A stretch of 10,041 bases of DNA from Candidatus Falkowiibacteriota bacterium (GTDB lineage: Bacteria; Patescibacteriota; Patescibacteriia; Patescibacteriales; UBA12465). The notes beneath the pieces are model-generated. The model was not told the DNA's origin, did not search any database, and was given only the letters and a program-made list of their open reading frames with translations. Positions 7,023-10,041 of this stretch are shown piece after piece. A program made the position numbers and the translations under genes. Position 1 is the first letter of the stretch, and each line of letters opens with the position of its first letter. The stretch is taken from positions 1 to 10,041 of the forward strand of contig CAIZYV010000028.1 in assembly GCA_903937325.1 (NCBI GenBank). The letters run 5' to 3'.

Positions 7023-7051
7023 TTGACTTTTTTAAAAGGAAAAGTTAAAAT
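7023..7051 (+). promoter_or_regulatory. Sigma-70-type promoter of the RRM protein gene
   Basis: TTGACT (7023-7028, five of six consensus bases), a 17-nt spacer and TAAAAT (7046-7051, five of six). It begins 4 nt after the rplA stop. Transcription should start near 7058, giving a 5' leader of roughly 163 nt. Confidence 0.75.
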
Positions 7052-7075
7052 CAACGAGTAAGTTTTGTTAGAGAC

Positions 7076-7129
7076 ACGAGCGGCTAGTCCGTATTGCTTT
7101 AAGCAAAATAATACGAACTAGCCGCTTGT
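7076..7129 (+). promoter_or_regulatory. Long leader hairpin I upstream of the RRM gene
   Basis: AGCGGCTAGT (7079-7088) pairs perfectly with ACTAGCCGCT (7117-7126), extended outward by a G-U (7078/7127), C-G and A-T pair. Inside, after one C-A mismatch, CGTATT (7090-7095) pairs with AATACG (7110-7115). The 14-nt loop (7096-7109) can form a small GCT/AGC stem. No T-run follows, so it is not an intrinsic terminator. It starts about 18 nt after the predicted transcription start and looks like a stable 5' structural domain. Confidence 0.8.
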
Positions 7130-7145
7130 AGTTTATAGGCAACAA

Positions 7146-7210
7146 AGGTCGCCTTACAAGTTTTGTAAATACAAGTCATCCGCTAAAGTCGCTAAGGCGA
7201 CTTAGAGGAT
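7146..7210 (+). promoter_or_regulatory. Leader hairpin II hiding the ribosome binding site, with a competing upstream strand
   Basis: AAGTCGC (7186-7192) pairs with GCGACTT (7197-7203) around a TAAG loop. The stem continues past a bulged A with CT/AG, a G-A mismatch and ATCC (7178-7181) with GGAT (7207-7210). The only Shine-Dalgarno-like bases, GAGG at 7205-7208, are therefore paired. Upstream, GTCGCCTTA (7148-7156) is the exact complement of TAAGGCGAC (7193-7201), so it can displace the left arm and release GAGG. A third helix, TTACAA (7154-7159) with TTGTAA (7163-7168), competes for the upstream strand. This is the architecture of a bistable translational switch; the trigger is unknown. Confidence 0.65.
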
Positions 7211-7220
7211 AAGCAAACAC

Positions 7221-7478
7221 ATGAAAAAGTTATTTGTCGGCGGTTTGTCTTTTCAGACAACCGAAGATGTGTTAGCGGACGCCTTTGCCAAAGCTGGCAC
7301 TGTCACTTCCGCTGTCATCATCAAAGACCGCATGACTCAGCGCTCTAAAGGCTTCGGCTTCGTAGAGATGGATACTGAGGAAGAAGCACAAGCCGCAATT
7401 GCGATGTGGAACGGCCAAGAATTAGATGGTCGCCGCGTAGCTGTTAATGAGGCTCGCCCTTTAGAAAAGCGCTTCTAA
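7221..7478 (+). CDS. Small single-RRM RNA-binding protein
   Basis: The 85 residues are one complete RNA recognition motif. RNP2 is LFVGGL at 4-9 and RNP1 is KGFGFVEM at 43-50 with the aromatic residues (F46, F48 on the RNP1 strand, F5 on RNP2) that stack on bases. GQELDGRRVAVNEARP at 65-80 forms the last strand and the short basic tail. It resembles the small Rbp proteins of cyanobacteria and many other bacteria, several of which are cold-induced; their RNA targets are mostly unknown. The ATG at 7221 is preceded by GAGG with 12-nt spacing. It has its own promoter and a leader of about 163 nt with two strong hairpins, so post-transcriptional control, perhaps by temperature or by the protein itself, is likely. 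A terminator follows 32 nt after the stop. Confidence 0.95.
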   Translation: MKKLFVGGLSFQTTEDVLADAFAKAGTVTSAVIIKDRMTQRSKGFGFVEMDTEEEAQAAIAMWNGQELDGRRVAVNEARPLEKRF

Positions 7479-7510
7479 GCTAAATCAAATATTTTGAATA
7501 TAGCTAAAAT

Positions 7511-7534
7511 AAAAACTCCCGTCAGGGAGTTTTT
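7511..7534 (+). terminator. Bidirectional intrinsic terminator between the convergent rrm and iscU genes
   Basis: AAAAACTCCC (7511-7520) pairs perfectly with GGGAGTTTTT (7525-7534) around GTCA. The T-run serves the plus strand, and the A-run upstream gives a T-run on the minus strand, extended by ATTTT. It is 32 nt after the rrm stop and 66 nt after the iscU stop, so it probably ends both transcripts. Confidence 0.9.
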
Positions 7535-7600
7535 ATGTTGCTTAAAAAATTCTATCAATCAGGAGTATTATCCTCATTTCTATTCTCTGGACACATATAT

Positions 7601-8026
7601 TTATCGTTTATTTTTTTTAATTTTAAGCCCAACGAAAACCTTTTTAGTTAACGGATGCTCTTTTTCATACATAGCAATAACTTTACGCAAACCTTCTACC
7701 GCCATCATAGAGCAATGTATTTTCTGACGCGGCAAGCCGCCCAATTCATCAACTATTGCCTGCCAATTAAATTTTTTGGCGGCTGCCAAGCTCATTCCCT
7801 TCACTTTTTCCGTCATAATAGAAGCGGTAGCAATATTAGAAGCGCAACCAAAAGAAAGAAACTTAATATCCTGTATCTTGCCTCCTTTGACTTTTAACGT
7901 AAATGATAATTGGTCGCCACAAACCATATTACCAATTTCCGCCTGGGCGTCTGGATTCTTTAAAAGTCCGATATTTTTCGGCTTTAAAAAATGCTTAATC
8001 GTTTTAGGGGTGTAATTTAAAGACAT
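7601..8026 (-). CDS. iscU: IscU/NifU-type Fe-S cluster assembly scaffold
   Basis: The protein accepts sulfur from the neighbouring cysteine desulfurase and builds Fe-S clusters. In the 141-residue product the three cluster-ligand cysteines are C36 in GNMVCGDQL, with D38 next to it, C61 in SFGCASNIATAS and C105 in KIHCSMMAVEGL. This is the full IscU/NifU N-terminal domain set. The position of the LPPVK motif, recognised by HscA in proteobacteria, reads LPRQK (98-102). No C-terminal NifU or ferredoxin domain follows; the tail is basic (KVFVGLKIKKNKR). I chose the ATG at 8026, 13 nt after the iscS stop, with AAGGAT ending 9 nt upstream. An in-frame ATG at 8074 lies inside iscS and adds 16 unrelated residues. 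Co-transcribed with iscS. Confidence 0.93.
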   Translation of the reverse strand: MSLNYTPKTIKHFLKPKNIGLLKNPDAQAEIGNMVCGDQLSFTLKVKGGKIQDIKFLSFGCASNIATASIMTEKVKGMSLAAAKKFNWQAIVDELGGLPRQKIHCSMMAVEGLRKVIAMYEKEHPLTKKVFVGLKIKKNKR

Positions 8027-8039
8027 ATATGCAAAATCC

Positions 8040-9191
8040 TTATTTAACTGGGCTAAAAGCTCGTAAACGAGCAACGGTTTTTTTCAAAACACTAATAGTA
8101 TAATCAATTTCTTTTTTCGTATTAAAGCGACCAAGAGAAAAACGAATATTACTATTTAAATCATAATCAGCTAGGCCAATGGCTGATAAGACGTAAGAAC
8201 CTTTCAAATTATGAGCGCTACAAGCTGAACCGGTGGAAACCTGAATGCCGTGCATAGATAAATCCATTAAAACTGCTTCGCCTTCAATTCGCCCGAAACG
8301 AACATTTAGATTATTCTCGACACGTTTCTTTAAAGAGCCGTTCAATTTTAAACCAGGTATTTCCGTTTTTAATCTTTGCCAAAAATATCCACGCAAAGTT
8401 TTAACTTGACGTAAATAAGAAGCACGTTCGGCATAAGCAATCCGCAAAGCTTCAGTTAGACCAATAATACCGGGTAAATTATAAGTACCAGCCCTTAAAC
8501 CGTTTTCCTGTTCGCCACCACTAATAAGGGGGTCGATCTTGATACCCGATCGGACGTAAGCCAGGCCAACTCCTTTCGGTCCATAAAATTTATGAGCCGA
8601 TAAACTCGCCAGATCAATTCCAATTTTTTGCAGATTAATTTTTAAATAAGGAACGGCTTGAACTAAATCGCTATGAAAATAAGAACCATTCTTATGAACA
8701 ATCTTAGAAATCACCGAAAGATCCTGGATGCTGCCGATTTCGTTATTAACTGCCATGATCGAAACTAATACGGTATCCGATCGCAATAATCTCTTCAAAG
8801 CCACAAGGTCAACACTACCATCGGCTGTAACCGGAGCAAAATCAATTTCATAGCCTTCAAGTACTAATAATTTTGCGGTTTGATAAACAGAAGGATGCTC
8901 AATAGCGGAAACAATCAGATGCTTCCCTTTCTGTCTATTGGCGCGCATCAGACCTCTAATAATAAAATTATTGGCCTCACTTGCACCACTAGTAAAAATA
9001 ATACCGTTCGCTTCCCCACCCAAAATACCCGCTATTTCACCACGAGCTCTCTCTAAAACTAGATTATTTTGCTGGCCCAAGGAATGAATAGATGAGGCAT
9101 TACCGTACTTATCTGATAAATATGGCATCATCGCCTTAAGAATACGGGGATCCAATTTCGTAGTAGCGGCATTATCTAGATATACATTCAT
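8040..9191 (-). CDS. iscS: Cysteine desulfurase, IscS/NifS class
   Basis: This pyridoxal-phosphate enzyme removes sulfur from cysteine to alanine and passes it to IscU and possibly to tRNA thiolation. The 383-residue protein starts with YLDNAATTKLDP (4-15). It has H99 in AIEHPSV, D175 and Q178 in HSDLVQAV, the PLP lysine K201 in SLSAHKFYGPKG, GGEQENGLRAGT (225-236), and the catalytic cysteine C324 in STGSACSAHNLKGSYVL. The loop around that cysteine is of the class I (IscS/NifS) kind rather than SufS. The ATG at 9191 precedes the family start directly, without a Shine-Dalgarno. A good promoter lies just upstream and iscU follows after 13 nt, so the two form a minimal desulfurase-scaffold operon. 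No IscA, HscA/HscB, ferredoxin or IscR is nearby. Confidence 0.96.
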   Translation of the reverse strand: MNVYLDNAATTKLDPRILKAMMPYLSDKYGNASSIHSLGQQNNLVLERARGEIAGILGGEANGIIFTSGASEANNFIIRGLMRANRQKGKHLIVSAIEHPSVYQTAKLLVLEGYEIDFAPVTADGSVDLVALKRLLRSDTVLVSIMAVNNEIGSIQDLSVISKIVHKNGSYFHSDLVQAVPYLKINLQKIGIDLASLSAHKFYGPKGVGLAYVRSGIKIDPLISGGEQENGLRAGTYNLPGIIGLTEALRIAYAERASYLRQVKTLRGYFWQRLKTEIPGLKLNGSLKKRVENNLNVRFGRIEGEAVLMDLSMHGIQVSTGSACSAHNLKGSYVLSAIGLADYDLNSNIRFSLGRFNTKKEIDYTISVLKKTVARLRAFSPVK

Positions 9192-9217
9192 AGTTATAAA
9201 ATTAAATACTTAATTCA

Positions 9218-9246
9218 ATTATAAAACAAAACAGCTTTTTGTCCAA
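9218..9246 (-). promoter_or_regulatory. Sigma-70-type promoter of iscS-iscU
   Basis: On the minus strand TTGGAC (9246-9241) is followed by a 17-nt spacer and a perfect TATAAT (9223-9218). The leader to the iscS ATG would be about 20 nt. No clear IscR-like inverted repeat is visible nearby. Confidence 0.7.
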
Positions 9247-9248
9247 TA

Positions 9249-9280
9249 AAAAAGCGAAAATAAAATATTTTTCGCTTTTT
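9249..9280 (-). terminator. Intrinsic terminator of the lipoprotein cyclophilin gene
   Basis: On the minus strand, AAAAAGCGAAAA (9280-9269) pairs with TTTTCGCTTTTT (9260-9249) around an 8-nt loop, starting 9 nt after the stop of the cyclophilin gene and ending in a T-run. The stem is AT-rich with only a GCG core, but length and position fit. It separates this gene from iscS, whose -35 begins 3 nt beyond it. Confidence 0.75.
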
Positions 9281-9289
9281 AACAACTTT

Positions 9290-10041
9290 TTATTTAACTA
9301 ATTCTATGCTCATAATGATTATATCGGCCGTAGGATGGTCGTTTTCATTAACGGCAGTATTTTCTATTTTACTAACGATATCAAGCCCATCAACAACTTC
9401 ACCAAAATTAGTATGAGCGCCATCTAACCAAGGAGTCGAAGCGGCCGTAACGATGAAAAACTGAGAACCGTTTGTACCAGGGCCGCCATTGGCCATCGCG
9501 AGTGATCCGGCGACTAATTTATGACTATTAAATTCATCTTTAAAGGTATAACCTGGGCCACCAAAGCCATCATTAGACCAATCATCGTCCTTGCTGTTAG
9601 GATCGCCGCCCTGAATCATAAAATTCTTGATAACACGATGAAATTTACTATTATTATAAAAACCGGATTGAGCCAAATTAAAAAAATTATTAACAGTCAC
9701 AGGCGATTCTTCATTATAGAATTTTACCGTAATATTCCCCTGATTGGTTTTGATAATCGCACTGCTATAACGAGAAACAAGGTCAATTTGTTTATCGGGC
9801 GCCACAACGCTAGCAACAGCATTATCTTTAACATCTGCTTGTGTATCTTCTGAAGAAACGGCCGCATCACCGGGATTAGTTTGGGCAGAAAATTCCCCTA
9901 AATCAGACAACTTATCTTCTTTAACTGCTACCGGCGGCTTAGCGGCATTGGAGACCGCTGCTTCTGATTGTAAATCCATATTATCGTTGATATTAGGCAC
10001 TTCAGTCCCACAAGCGGAGAGAGCTAGAGCTGTCAGCGCCA
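9290..10041 (-). CDS. Lipoprotein cyclophilin-type peptidyl-prolyl isomerase, start beyond the right edge
   Basis: The enzyme interconverts cis and trans X-Pro bonds, here probably outside the cytoplasmic membrane. The reading frame stays open to the right edge. Its first visible codons give ALTALALSAC, a signal-peptide core ending in a lipobox (LSAC, cysteine codon at 10012-10010), so the mature protein should be lipid-anchored at that cysteine. A GTG at 10000 would lie after the lipobox and is rejected as the start. A low-complexity, Ala/Asp/Val-rich linker of about 70 residues leads to the cyclophilin domain. This domain shows the catalytic FHRVIKNFMIQGGDPN, a short acidic insert (SKDDDWSNDG), GGPGYTFKDEF, GSLAMANGGPGTNGSQFFIV and WLDGAHTNFGEVV with the binding-site tryptophan and histidine. 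All key residues are kept. A terminator follows. Confidence 0.93.
   Translation of the reverse strand, partial: ALTALALSACGTEVPNINDNMDLQSEAAVSNAAKPPVAVKEDKLSDLGEFSAQTNPGDAAVSSEDTQADVKDNAVASVVAPDKQIDLVSRYSSAIIKTNQGNITVKFYNEESPVTVNNFFNLAQSGFYNNSKFHRVIKNFMIQGGDPNSKDDDWSNDGFGGPGYTFKDEFNSHKLVAGSLAMANGGPGTNGSQFFIVTAASTPWLDGAHTNFGEVVDGLDIVSKIENTAVNENDHPTADIIIMSIELVK

Noticed and set aside
7026..7045. ACTTTT/AAAAGT inverted repeat just after rplA as a terminator
   Set aside because: AT-only weak stem without a T-run, lying inside the spacer of the rrm promoter.
7561..7574. AGGA/TCCT inverted repeat downstream of iscU
   Set aside because: Only four pairs and no T-run; the strong bidirectional terminator at 7511-7534 is a better explanation.
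7494..7727. Plus-strand open frame of 77 codons after the RRM gene
   Set aside because: It runs through the terminator and then antisense to iscU; no ribosome binding site and no motif.
9521..9853. Plus-strand open frame of 110 codons opposite the cyclophilin
   Set aside because: Antisense to a clear enzyme, no recognisable motif, amino-acid composition typical of a shadow frame.

Overview
The window looks like a chromosomal segment of a low-to-moderate GC bacterium, most plausibly a member of the Candidate Phyla Radiation (Patescibacteria). This is an inference from compact genes, very tight operon spacing, short family members, an unrecognised membrane protein embedded in a housekeeping operon, and the near absence of Shine-Dalgarno sequences. 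Standard stop codons are used, and all twelve visible stops are TAA. I see no CRISPR array, transposon, phage gene, tRNA, rRNA or defence system.

Layout. Positions 1-4791, minus strand: a five-gene unit transcribed right to left. It holds a large unknown multi-pass membrane protein, rsmI (16S rRNA 2'-O-methylation), metG (methionyl-tRNA synthetase), a CvpA-family membrane protein and tsaC (tRNA threonylcarbamoyladenosine synthesis), the last cut off by the left edge. Gaps are 2, -11, 4 and 3 nt, so it is almost certainly one operon. Positions 4792-4949: a divergent promoter region. Positions 4950-7018, plus strand: secE-nusG-rplK-rplA, the classical translocation/antitermination/ribosomal-stalk cluster, but without rplJ-rplL behind it. 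Positions 7019-7478: a separately promoted small RRM RNA-binding protein with a long, strongly folded leader. Positions 7479-7600: a bidirectional terminator between convergent units. Positions 7601-9191, minus strand: an iscS-iscU iron-sulfur pair with its own promoter. Positions 9290-10041, minus strand: a secreted lipoprotein cyclophilin whose signal peptide runs off the right edge.

How it works together. Almost everything serves translation (MetG, RsmI, TsaC, L11, L1), protein export and folding (SecE, lipoprotein cyclophilin) or transcription elongation (NusG), plus Fe-S cluster assembly. The most interesting material is in non-coding RNA. The rrm leader of about 160 nt has a long hairpin, a second hairpin that buries its ribosome binding site, and a competing upstream strand that could free it. 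The rplK-rplA spacer carries a probable L1-binding mimic of 23S rRNA. The secE-nusG spacer carries a further foldable element. The protein of greatest novelty is the unknown 574-residue membrane protein that heads the minus-strand operon.
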